Source: Acanthaster planci
Lineage: Eukaryota > Echinodermata > Asteroidea > Valvatida > Acanthasteridae
DNA: 64,000 nt
Direction: 5' to 3'
Assembly: GCF_001949145.1 (NCBI RefSeq)
Contig: NW_019091401.1
Location: forward strand, 719,866 to 783,865
The position numbers were made by a program, and so were the translations under genes. Shown here one piece after another: positions 1 to 11,100 of the stretch. The notes below the pieces were generated by a model, which was not told the DNA's origin, did no database searches, and was given only the letters and a program-made list of their open reading frames with translations. How positions within the stretch are numbered: position 1 is the stretch's first letter; every line of letters starts with the position of its first letter.

Positions 1-1535
1 TGCGAAAAGCCATGTGACATGACATATATACACCACAATTAAATCCCTTTGGTGGTTAAGTTAACCTTTTCAGTGTTGAATTTGGTTAAATATTTGGGTA
101 AAATAATTTGATTAAAATATCAGCCCGGTGCACAAGGTAGGCTTTGCACCCTACACGACCGTATGCATGGGTCAGTGCACACATTGTCATGTGTCAATGC
201 AAATGTATGCATTGCGTACCAAAGTGAAGCACTTGCAGATTAAAATCCAGAAGGGGTGGCCAAAAATTACAAACCAGAGGGTGATCAGAGGAGCGCATGC
301 CTCTACCACACAGCTGAATATTTCTGCCTGTGTTCGGTAGACACCATAATCAACAGAACTTGTGCGTCATTGCCTTGACAATATCCAAGCATACACAACT
401 TGTACGACATGTACATATAATATGGGGCGGGACTGAAGGAGAACATATAGATACATATATCCACAAAATAATTATCAGAAGTGTGGAGGGCCCAAAAGCA
501 GCGCTGGGTCTAATACACGTAGCATTTGTGTTTGCCAAAAGGCGTCCCTTTTTTTTATGTATTCTGTCAAGCTTTACAAGAAAAAACAACTTGACGGTGA
601 ACTCAGGATTTTCCAGATCTTAAAAGAGATTTCTTGAAAAATCCTGACATCAGGAAACTCCTGATGACAAAATCCTGAAATCAGGAAAAATCCTGCCAAA
701 TCTCTTATTTTGAGGACAGTGTGGTATCCTTCATGGGTTGATTAACGCCACTGATTGTACGCTACACATTGAACACAGCCGACATGAAGTATATGGTATA
801 AAATATTCACGAAATACCCAAACGTGCCATTTTGCATGCGCCATTACAAATATTCTTTGCACTCTCACTGGATGTCATTATTCACTGTGCTTATTTCCAA
901 TGTAATCCACATCTGTGTCAAGTCTGGAGTCCTTTCAGATGGAGAATGTCCCTTTTAGTAAGTGAAACAGCACTCATGAATATGAACTCCAAATTCTGAC
1001 GATAACATTTTTTGAATTCCAAACACAACTAAAGTTTGAAGTTGATCAGATCTGGGTGTTTCAAAAAATTACATTTTCATGACATCATAAAAATCTAATC
1101 AGCATATAATTCTAATCAAAATCTAATCAATCGATCCATGGGTCGTGCCTCATGATTGCACAAAATTTCATGAAACTTCACCTACAACGTTTTGTGGGTA
1201 AAAGTACCTGCATGATGTCTTTGACAGAGGTACATGTCATATGCAATAACAACAATAATGATTACATGTCTTTTCTTAACAGCAAATTCTAAGTACCTTT
1301 AAGGGGTCCCTAGTATATATCTTTTTAATTTGAAACATTTATCAAAAATAACACCATGGTGTAACAAAACAGCAATGGCTATGACATGGTCCGTAAATGT
1401 TGTACCATGGCAAATTTTGTCCCCTTGGTTCACAAAAACTCCATGGACCATATCACAGCAGGCAATAACACTTGCTCACTAACAAATGAAGCGCATTACA
1501 AGATCAGTTGTGCAAGAATGACCAGTGTAGAATAA

Positions 1536-4438
1536 TTAGCTTGGTTCCGGATCCTCCCATCGGTGGTGCTGATGACCTTTGACCATCTCCGTGATTTGTA
1601 CGTGCACAGCTTGGACTTGGACATTCTGTGGTGGCAAGGGCACCTCCTTGTATGAAACTTTGTCCCCAGCCTGGGGTACATAGTCTCCCTCGATGCTGCA
1701 GAATAAGAAAGGGGGAGCAGGTTAGCGTAGCTGTTCTTTCCTCGCTTTGCACCAATGAGGCCCTGGTTCGAGTCCCGGCTTGGCCCAGGCTTTAAGTGCA
1801 TTTGGTTTCCAATCCATACTCGCTCTCGCAGGTTTTCTCTGGGCACTCCGGTTTCCTCCTGCCTATAAAACTGGACTTTCTTCCTAACCCCGTAATGTGA
1901 TGCTGAGTAACAAAGGTTACGAATAAACCGTATAGGACTTAGTTGGTGGAGCATATAACCTGAGTAGCTGAAAGTGCCGTTAAAACAAAAACAAGAACAA
2001 TAAGAGAATGGAGAAGACAGTATGTTTAAGCCCTGAGAAGGAACACGTAGCGACATTACAAGGGACGAACAGGTAATTTCCAACGTCAAATGACAGATTT
2101 TCGTACTGTCATTAATGAAAGAAATCAGCAGACATGCAGGTAAGATCCACATAGAACAGACAGCCATGCAAAGCCTGTGAATTTAACATAATGGGTCATA
2201 TTAATTGTGCTGGTTTGTTTACGCTCTTTGTGGTATCACGGTATTAGGAGTTGTCTATTTCTCAGTGAATCAAAACATATGGGCAAGTGTGTTGGGGCTG
2301 TACTAAGAAGAGCTGAAGGTCATTAACCCTAGCCTCCAGGCCCTTTTACTAGGAACCATCCTAAATCCTCTGAACTCCTCCGATTTTCATTGTGAAAAAA
2401 TTGCATTCAGCCCAAATCCACCAAAATCCTCCAAAGTTTCTTGAAAATGTCATTTGGAGGTATGCCTAATTGCCCAAATCTTTCAAAATCCTCTGGCAGT
2501 TCCTGTCATTATGTTGAGGCAGTGCAAATAGCACTCTTGAGCAGTGCGGTTGATTCAAAAGAAATATCGGGCTGAATTTGTGCTTGACTAAGCACAAACA
2601 ACATAAGGTCTAATCCACGACCTTCATGTACGGCATCCTTCGAAATCAGCCATGCACTTTTGCCATACATCCTGAATCCTCCAAATTCTCCCACTTTGCA
2701 GAAAAGGATTTTGGGAGGATTTGGGAGGGTTAGGGTTAAAGTGCTAGTGATCTTTTCCTGTCTAAAATACATGAGAAAAATTTTGGACAAGTTCAGATGC
2801 AAGCTGCAGTTTAATTACCTGTTTGTTAATTATGCGCATGTACAGTGCTGTGACACTCAAATGACCTTGATCGAAATAATTTATAAAAATCTCACAGTTT
2901 CTTACATTTTACCACCGACCACGAGTCTCGTAGCACGGTGTTCATGGTCAATGATATGATCTCATACAGTTATTTTCAGTTATGTGCAGTTATACAAATG
3001 ACCTATAAAAGAGATAAGGTAATGAAAACCAGTGCTGTGATCATGCCCCAAGGCCTGACTCCAAATGGTCGACTAAATGGTCCAAACCAACTATCATTCG
3101 GGCGACTTCCATCAAAATACAATACTTAGCAACAGTCGTAGCTCAAACGTGCATATTGTTGGTTATGCATCAAGGGATCAGAGCATAAACCTTGCCCACA
3201 TCACCACACATACATAGAGAATGTGCGTACTCCTTCCTGACTGAACAAGAACACTTAACAACATTTGGGCAACTCCGGACTTTGTTGCTGCATTTGGGCC
3301 AACCATTCGGTACTCTTGTTGGAATCGTCCCAAATACGGCTGGGACTATCGCCATGGCTGGGGTGTGACAAAGTGAAAAAAGAAGATATATTACTGACTA
3401 CTTACTCTGATATATGAACAAATAAGTGGTCATTACTTCCTTTCACATTTGGCCTGATGAAACCATGACCCTTGCTCTTGGAAAATTCTATCATTTCACC
3501 GTGTTTAAATTCACCCTCTGCCGCTGCCCGGGACCTGCAAGAAAGTGAGGGTTTATTGAGATAGTGTGTGTCACAGAGGTTTTCCAAAATCACTGTTGCA
3601 TCTGTCGCCGGCTTTCTTTCAGACATTAGGTGCACCTCGAACAGTCGAGCTGGTCTACCGAATTGGCTCAGGCAAAGGACGATAGCGGGATACAGTATCA
3701 TTAAACCACACCAAACCCCCTCTCATGGCAAATTCTTTATCATAGTTTTTGCCAACCATGTAGTTGACAAACCATGGCTTGTCATCAATTCCAACAGTGC
3801 TGACAGATCTCAGGCAGCTCATAAGAAATGTATCTTTACAGACATCTACATGTACTAGAACCAAGTACTAAATAAAAATACCTCTTTCTTTCACACCAAT
3901 TAAACAAATTTTCGATATCAAAGCAAAAGCTCTTCCGACCAGAAAAAAACCTTCAGTATGCACTGGTCGTCCAAACGTAAAACACCCAATTACTCCCCGT
4001 GTAAACTTGCATGAGCGTACTTCCCCATACAAACTGCTTGTAGGCCTAACATAGGCCCATTGGAACAGCACACTAGACAGGTCAGTGCTCCTCTAGCAGA
4101 ACATGAGTTCTTAAAAGAGCTAAACTTTCCCAGCTGGGGGGTCAGCTAAAAACGAAAGATGCCACAGCTGAAACTGAGACTTGGAAAACTCCCATAATTC
4201 TCATGACAGAATATGCACTGAAATAAATGCGAGCATTTGAAAATCAAATCTTGCCAACTGAAGAGCTGCATGGGTTTTTGCAAAGATTGTCAAACTGAAA
4301 TGTAAGCATTGCGTGTACGTACATCGAGGTCGTTCTTGTCCTTCTTGTGATGACAGGACTTGGAATAAGGAAGATTTCATCCTTCTTGGTGCCAGACTGA
4401 TCCCCACCCCCACTGCTTCCCTCCGGAGACGCTGACAT
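1536..4438 (-). CDS. CARHSP1: CARHSP1-like cold-shock-domain RNA-binding protein (complete, 3 exons)
   Basis: Exons, read on the minus strand, are 4438-4323, 3534-3406 and 1695-1536 (stop TAA 1538-1536). They join in frame to a 134-residue protein; the human homologue has about 147. Residues 1-39 form a low-complexity N-terminus with IPSP and TRRTRTTS, matching the phosphorylated PSPLPTRRTRTFS stretch of CARHSP1/CSDC2. Residues about 48-115 form the cold-shock domain, with the RNP1-like KGHGFI (60-65) and RNP2-like LFVHISD (76-82), followed by IEGDYVP and an HVQIT strand. Members of this family bind single-stranded RNA or DNA and affect mRNA stability in the cytoplasm; CARHSP1 is regulated by calcineurin-dependent dephosphorylation. 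Donors are GTACGT and GTAAGT and acceptors end TTGCAG and CTGCAG. I chose the ATG at 4438 because the acidic/Ser-rich start fits the family; an upstream 5' UTR exon was not found. CSDC2 is the alternative name, and the single invertebrate gene may be ancestral to both. Confidence 0.9.
1715..1960 (+). repeat. tRNA-derived SINE in CARHSP1 intron 2
   Basis: The head resembles a tRNA promoter: an A-box-like TAGCGTAGCTG near 1722 and a near-perfect B box GGTTCGAGTCC at 1765-1775. It is followed by a tail containing GGTTTTCTCTGGGCACTCC and GGTTTCCTCCTGCC. The same tail type recurs in the SINE at 62718. The element starts just upstream of the acceptor of the last CARHSP1 exon. The ends are approximate because no target duplication was resolved. 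Confidence 0.6.
2323..2739. mobile_element. TTAA-bounded short-TIR element (piggyBac-like MITE candidate)
   Basis: The segment starts TTAACCCTA (2323-2331) and ends with its exact inverse TAGGGTTAA (2731-2739). Between them are repeated ATCCTCC/GGATTTGGGAGG-type motifs in opposite orientations. TTAA at both ends with a CCCT terminus is the pattern of piggyBac-type non-autonomous elements. It lies in CARHSP1 intron 2 and has no coding capacity. A much shorter element with the same termini lies at 16789-16858. Confidence 0.45.
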
Positions 4439-7400
4439 TGTTCACTTGGTCTCACCACACAAAACTCAATCCAAACTTTCTGTATTTGGTGCGCAGAAAA
4501 AGAAAGAGCACATTTGTGACTACCTGAGTAGGGAAGAAGTTAATGGCCTTTTTTAGTACTCTCATCAGACCGTGGGTATGGTTGACCAGCAAGATAAAAT
4601 CTTATTCACAAATCTTGGACGGCAGTGAAACAAGTTAAACCCTGATTTTCTTCAAATTGTTTTCCCAAATAACATGCACATGTCCCTCATCATTACTAAC
4701 TCACAATCAGGCAATCTCAAAAGGAAAAGAAATTTTGAAGGCTCATCAAAACATTTTTGAAAATTGTTAAAAAGGAGAATCCGTTCATGAACCAGAAATG
4801 TCTTCCACTGTTCAAAGATTTCCAACTCCTTTTGTGACTACAACCAATCAGATTTTCACAATTTGGAGATTTGTCAACACTACCTAGGCCCTAACCGCAT
4901 CTTTTTTTTACCTTTCACAGCAATTCTAAGATGTTATCTTTTTTTTCTTTTACTTTAGAAGCTTTATAGAGAAGTATCACCGGCAAGCAATTGAGAATAA
5001 CATACACCCTCAGTTTCTGGATACCTAATACATGTACATGTATGTATGTGAAACTATCACATTTACACAGTGGGGAAAGTTGGCCATTTACTAAGTCAAG
5101 CAAGCATGTTAAATATTTACAATTTCAATGTGGCAATAACCAGATAACAAGTTTTGTAGCTTTAACAGGTGTCATTATTTTACTATTTAGGGTAATTCAT
5201 TGTCATTGTGAAATATGAGGTAAATATATTGCCCTAGCGAGGCCGTAGAGGCGAAGTGCACCACGTTAAGGCCCCGCCACGTTCGTGACGTTAGGGTGAA
5301 CTTTACACCATCACCTCCCAATGCCTCCCGATCCCGGCCCGAGGCATACATGTATCATACAACTGTAACACCAGGCATTAATGGACGGAAAATGCAAGGC
5401 TGTAGGGAAATGGAACTTTACATGCACAGAAAAACGTCAAGGCAACAATCGTGGCTTATTAGATGCTGAAATATATCGGGATTTCGAGACTCACCGGAAG
5501 CTTGTTTGTGAAAGTAAAACCATGAACTACAATCGGTGAAGCAAAGCGAGTCTTCAGAAGACCGTGAACCGTGAAGTGGTGTTAGCGCCACCTAGCGCTG
5601 GCAGGCGTAGAACTTTCTTTGCCCTCAGGGTGCAGTGTCCCAATTCAAGGGAAATTCTCCGCCAGGCGGAGGCGCAGAAAAAGTACCCCCCAGAGATTGT
5701 TTCGAAAAGAGGGGTCTGTTTGGGCCAGAAAATGGTGGAATTGTGTCAGTATGGCCCAGAATTATCTCTGTAGATTCAGGGGCACCCATCTGGGGGCAAA
5801 GCAGACAAAAATGGGATTGAAAATTAGTCAGAAGAGCCTCTGGAAGGNNNNNNNNNNNNNNNNNNNNNNNNNNNNNNNNNNNNNNNNNNNNNNNNNNNNN
5901 NNNNNNNNNNNNNNNNNNNNNNNNNNNNNNNNNNNNNNNNNNNNNNNNNNNNNNNNNNNNNNNNNNNNNNNNNNNNNNNNNNNNNNNNNNNNNNNNNNNN
6001 NNNNNNNNNNNNNNNNNNNNNNNNNNNNNNNNNNNNNNNNNNNNNNNNNNNNNNNNNNNNNNTCAATCTTTGCGGGGGGGGTGGCAAAAATTGAACGCAA
6101 AATAATATGGCGCATGAGGTGTGTCCATATTGTTTTCCCTTGATCAGCCATAGAAAAGCCTTGATGAAAAGTACTGAGGATTCTACTTCAGGGATGAAAA
6201 AAAGGAACCATGACGGGTTGAAAGTTCAGTTGATTCAGTGCCGTGCACTTCACATTTCAAAAGCAAAATTGGAAATAAACACCAAACACGAGCGATTTTG
6301 GAAAACAGTGATAGAGAACTTGCAGTTTGGCCTTTTGTGTAGTTTGAGCAAATTGTGTACGTGGTATTTCGGATGAAATTTTATGACACTGGGCTTTGTT
6401 TACATGGGATCAACAGCATGTGTACATGTATATGTTATGAAGGTTATGGTACCAGTATCAAACCAAATAAATATGAAGGGATTTTTTTTATCAAACCAAA
6501 CAAATAAGAAGGGATTTTTTATCAACAAGAAGTTTGGCAACACTACTGTGTGAGAAAAGTCAAATGAAAGTTGAAGTGCGCCACTTGCACGCTAGTGGAT
6601 TAAAGGTAAAAACATGCAAAATCATGTCCCCCCAAAGATCTTCCCCGCCCTTGCTTCATATTTCAACTTGGACCGGTCGGACGATCGACACTTCAATTTT
6701 AAAGTGAAATGCTTTAAAAATGGACGCTCGATAATTGCTTTCTAACAACGTCACAAATTGATTAAAAGTTATCACCAAAAAATTATAGTTTTCATATTCA
6801 CGGCGTTAATTAGAGGTCCAAAAGCAGTGGCAAAAGTGATGAAAGTTTAGTTCCGGAAAATATATCATTAACAGCGCCCTCTCTTTCTCGTGGCCTTAAT
6901 AAAAGTAATCACATGTCACACAACTCCTATCACATGATCACATCACAGGACGTCGGGACAAAGGTTGAAATCTAGAACGTGGTACGAAAACCAAAATGGC
7001 AAAAACACCTGTGATAACCAACGTCAGCTAGCTCGGACGGGCCGTTCTTCTATGGAGGTGCATTCAGCGAGCTTACAGTATCAACTATCATGTGTCCATG
7101 GGAAAACTTTTTTCGCCAACAGGATTTCACAGTAACGCATATAATTTAGTAAGATGGCCCACTTCCTTTTACGTTTTATCCTTCCCCATGACCACGGTCG
7201 TGCCTGTGAGTTGCTGTGAGGGTTGTGAGGGGGGGCGGGGTTACTGATCCACAGTGCATGTACATTCAACTTTCAAGGCCATGTGCACAGGGACGGCAGG
7301 GGATGGAGTGCCAAATGATTGTCAAGAAACCCATAGAGAAGAGTTCCATATAGGGACAACACTAATCATGACCAATTGTCTCTTAAATTTAACAGCCGTC

Positions 7401-8163
7401 GGAAAGTGATAGCTAAAAACTGAAATTGAGCCTGCGAAGATTCTGAGGCATTTATTTAGAAAACACTTAGACCTACATGTAGGTGTTTCAAACAAGTCTC
7501 ATAATTTTTTGCACAGGGTATCAAGTGTTGTCGGTATATGGAACTCTTTCGTCCCTACTTAGCCAATTAGGCCTATTAAAGTATTTTATAAATAAACTTC
7601 TTGGGGGCCCCATCCACATGTATTACACTTTGTGAATCTGTTTCTGTTGAGTAATATTATGTGGAAAATAAAGTTAACTGAACTGAACTGAAGTGCATAT
7701 TTTGGGCATGATCAGTCAATCCGGTTTGAAATCTCTGACATGCTTCGACTTTACTCACCTTGAGGGAGCATTCTTCCACAACAGTAAATTATAGAAAGGC
7801 AATGGCTAATGACGGCATACATGGCATAATTGGCAAATGCCGATTATTTGTTGGCCAGCTACGGAACGCTTCCACTTTCATTAAGGGCTGTTCTTGATAT
7901 GCACATTATGTATGGACTGTGAAGAGATTACTTTCAAATACACCAGAGGTGCACGTGTGCATCACAATTGGTCTTTGATAGACGGGCGGTTTATATTTGT
8001 TTCCTACCTCAGAAAAATGGGGGAGGTTTAGCAGATTTAATAGCCCTTCCCCTTGGTCAACAAGTGGATTTAAGCCCCTGATAGATAAACTCACCAAGTG
8101 TCCGTAAATGAACTTTTGCTCTGTTGATCTGTCCCTGAAGATTTCTTCCCCTCGAGAAATAAA
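4439..8163. other. Head-to-head intergenic region between CARHSP1 and SLC26A11
   Basis: No coding exon is recognisable. The stretch 5230-5350 is GC-richer than its surroundings and could be the CARHSP1 promoter or 5' UTR, and 6880-7060, also less AT-rich, could serve SLC26A11; both are inferences from position and base composition. An imperfect tandem duplication of about 33 bp lies at 6456-6523. The assembly gap is inside this region, so a short exon or gene could be hidden there. Confidence 0.5.
5848..6062. other. Assembly gap (215 N)
   Basis: A run of N of 215 bases. The flanks are G-rich on the right (a GGGGGGG run just after it) and carry a short palindrome CTCCGCC-A-GGCGGAG near 5657 on the left, so the gap may reflect sequence that is hard to read. 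Any translation across it is meaningless. Confidence 0.98.
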
Positions 8164-11100
8164 ATGGAAGGCTTCAGCGTGAAAGGTGCCGTGGAGAAGT
8201 ATTGCAGTAAACTCAGTTGGCAGAAACGGTTCCCCATCAGCCTGTGGCTGCCAAGGTATCGTCCCTCCTACCTGCTCCACGACTTCATAGCGGGGCTCAC
8301 CGTTGCCTTGACTGTCCTACCTCAGGGCCTGGCCTATGCTAGCATTGCTAAACTTCCTGTTCAAGTTAGTACATGTTGACTTACAGACTTTTTTTAATTG
8401 TCCATGTGTACTGGACGACTGAGGGCACTGTTGTTGTGATGTCATTGAGGGAAGACATCTTTTGGGCTACAGGTTTTTCTCTTGAAATTGTGAGCCAAAA
8501 AAGTATTCACTAAAAATATTTCTGAGAAAGAGTTGCTCTCTGATTTATTGCTATGTACAGGGACAACATTGAATTGGCCAATAAAACATGGAGAAAAAAT
8601 TTCTGCAGTTTTTTGCATGAACTATGTAACATATAGGTTTTCTTCCTTGGATGACGTCACAGTTTTGCTCGTGAATATGGAATGTGTGAGAAAATAGTGT
8701 ACACCTGTTTGGTACCCTACCATGAGCTGTGCTGTCCCATGCATATTACAGCCCACCAGTCTACTCTGTTCATGCGATATCGAATGTATCACGCATGCTT
8801 GCTGTCATGCTGGGAGAAAAAATCACAGAGTTATTCAGTTTAATTTGATCCGATATTTATTAAATACCAAATGCATAATTTGTATTTTGATCTACTATTG
8901 CTGCATTTTGATTGCTGAATTTATCACTACCCCATTGAGCAACCAAGGAAACAAGTTTCAGTAGCCTGGGGTGATTTTTGCTATAATTTGTATGCTGGGC
9001 AAGTACTGTCCCTAGCCCTAAACTGAACTATTCCTGAGAGAGAATTGATGGTGTCTTTTCCCCTGTCTTGCAGTATGGTCTCTACTCTGCCTACATGGGA
9101 TGCTTTGTTTACTGTTTCCTTGGGACCAGTAAGGACATCAGCGTTGGACCCACCGCCATCATGTCCCTCCTCGTTGCCACCTTTGGCAAGACAGACCCCA
9201 AGAATCCGTTATTACACGATCCTGCCTATGCAGTCCTCTTAGCATTCTTTGCCGGTGTTGTTCAGGTCTTACTGGGCATTCTTCATTTGGGTGAGTTTAC
9301 TCAGGCCCGTCTTAAACTCAGAAGTTTTAAAGAAAGGTCCATAGAAGGTCTTGAAAGTTTGTTCCACAAAAAAATGGTGGCTGTATAATCTACAAGAGAA
9401 AGTTAGAGTACTGTTTTTGGTTGAATGCTGTCACAAAATCGTATTGGTGTCGGACCACAGATGACCTGTATACAATGGCAGATCTAGAACCAATTCTTTC
9501 TGGGGGGGGACTTGTTGAGGAGGGCCAAAAATTTGGAACCTTTTTTAATGTGACATTTTATAGCTTTTGTGCGTGCGGGTGAGGCTACAGTTGGAGGCAT
9601 TTTACATTCTTTAGGAAGGACATGAAATGAACTAGAGCAAATAAATTAACTTTCTCTCAGTTTGGTTTATTTTTTTTCTTTTTTAGGGGGGTTGGGGGAG
9701 CTCCTTTGTTTTCCGGATGGGAGGGGAACACAGTGCCCATTTTATAAAAGGATCTTATTTTTATACTAAAAAATTGAAACCTCAAAACCCTGCAGGTGAA
9801 AAACTTTTGGACCTCATTTGCTTCGTCAAACGGGAACTTCTAAAGAGCAAATGTTGACATTAAACACAATGCTTCCATCCATCCATGTTTCGGTCTAAAT
9901 CATGAACAAGAATTTGTCCATTGAGCAAATCAACTTGTGTTATTCATTCACCATCAGGTGCCCTGACTGGTTTCATCTCCGCTGGCGTTATAGCTGGCTT
10001 CACCTCCATATCTGCCATCACCATAGCCTTTGGACAGGTCAAACACATATTTGGTATACACTTCAGCTCGGAGACATTTCTGGACGATGTCATTTTGACA
10101 TTTCAGCACATCAAGGAAACCAAGTAAGTTATTTGCCTACAGGGCTGCCCGTGTGGTTACACAGCACTGTGACACCTTTTGATCAGACATTCAACATAAG
10201 CAACTCCATTAGTACAAATCCTTAAGTGCCGTACCTGCTTTTCCGTACCTGAGTATCTGCTGTCTGCACGACTCCCTCATTGGCAAAGAAGAACGAAAGA
10301 AAGAAGAAATTTAAGGGGCTACTTCAGTTGCGTACGTTGTGCCCATGGGAAGTGTGTGGGTGGAGCTGGATCCTGTGTGAGAAGTTAGGTCCTCACCTGT
10401 TCAAAATAGCACAACAGCACATGGGTAATTCCAGAAATTAGGGGTCCATTTTTTTTTGTGTCCCTGTCACATCTGACGTATGATTTTGTAAGTTCAGAAC
10501 ACATTTTCTATTTTCCAAGAGTGATGAATTAATGCAAATTATCTACCAAACAAACAGTAATAGTTCATAATCAATCCCTGTGATATTTCCATGTCAAATT
10601 ACAAAGGTCAGATGTAACAGGGACACAAAAATGTCACACATTTGGACCCCTCATTTCTGGAATTATCCACATGCTAAAAGTAGATGATATCACAGCCACT
10701 GTTGCAGCCGAGACCATCTCGAGTCCTAGTCACAGGCTATTCAAATGAACTGTAATAAATTCTCCTTTTGACTTGCCTTTTGAGAGGACTTGTGAGGACG
10801 TAGCACTCGGGCCTTAGCACTAGTTCCCATTTCAAGCATGACTATACAGTAGAAAAACCATCTGTTTGCCTACAGTGTGCCACCCCGTATGCTGGCCAGC
10901 TAACCTTGGCTAGCTGACTGGTAGCGCTTTGTGAGACATCTGTCCTTAAAAGTAGAAGGTTTTTGGTTGAGTCTTGCTCAGGTGATCTCGTCAAGACAAG
11001 CTTGTGGAAAGCACTGAGTATATAAGGCTCATAATATGTGATCATTGCAGGGCAGCACAGAAAAAAAAGGGCAATAGTATGATTGGTTTCATGAAGTTGC

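Noticed and set aside
3170-3355. Additional CARHSP1 exon on the minus strand just downstream of exon 2
   Set aside because: Its translation does not match the second half of the cold-shock domain, whereas 1536-1695 does and joins in the correct phase.
5619-6151. Long open frames spanning the N run
   Set aside because: Unknown bases were translated as X; there is no evidence of coding.
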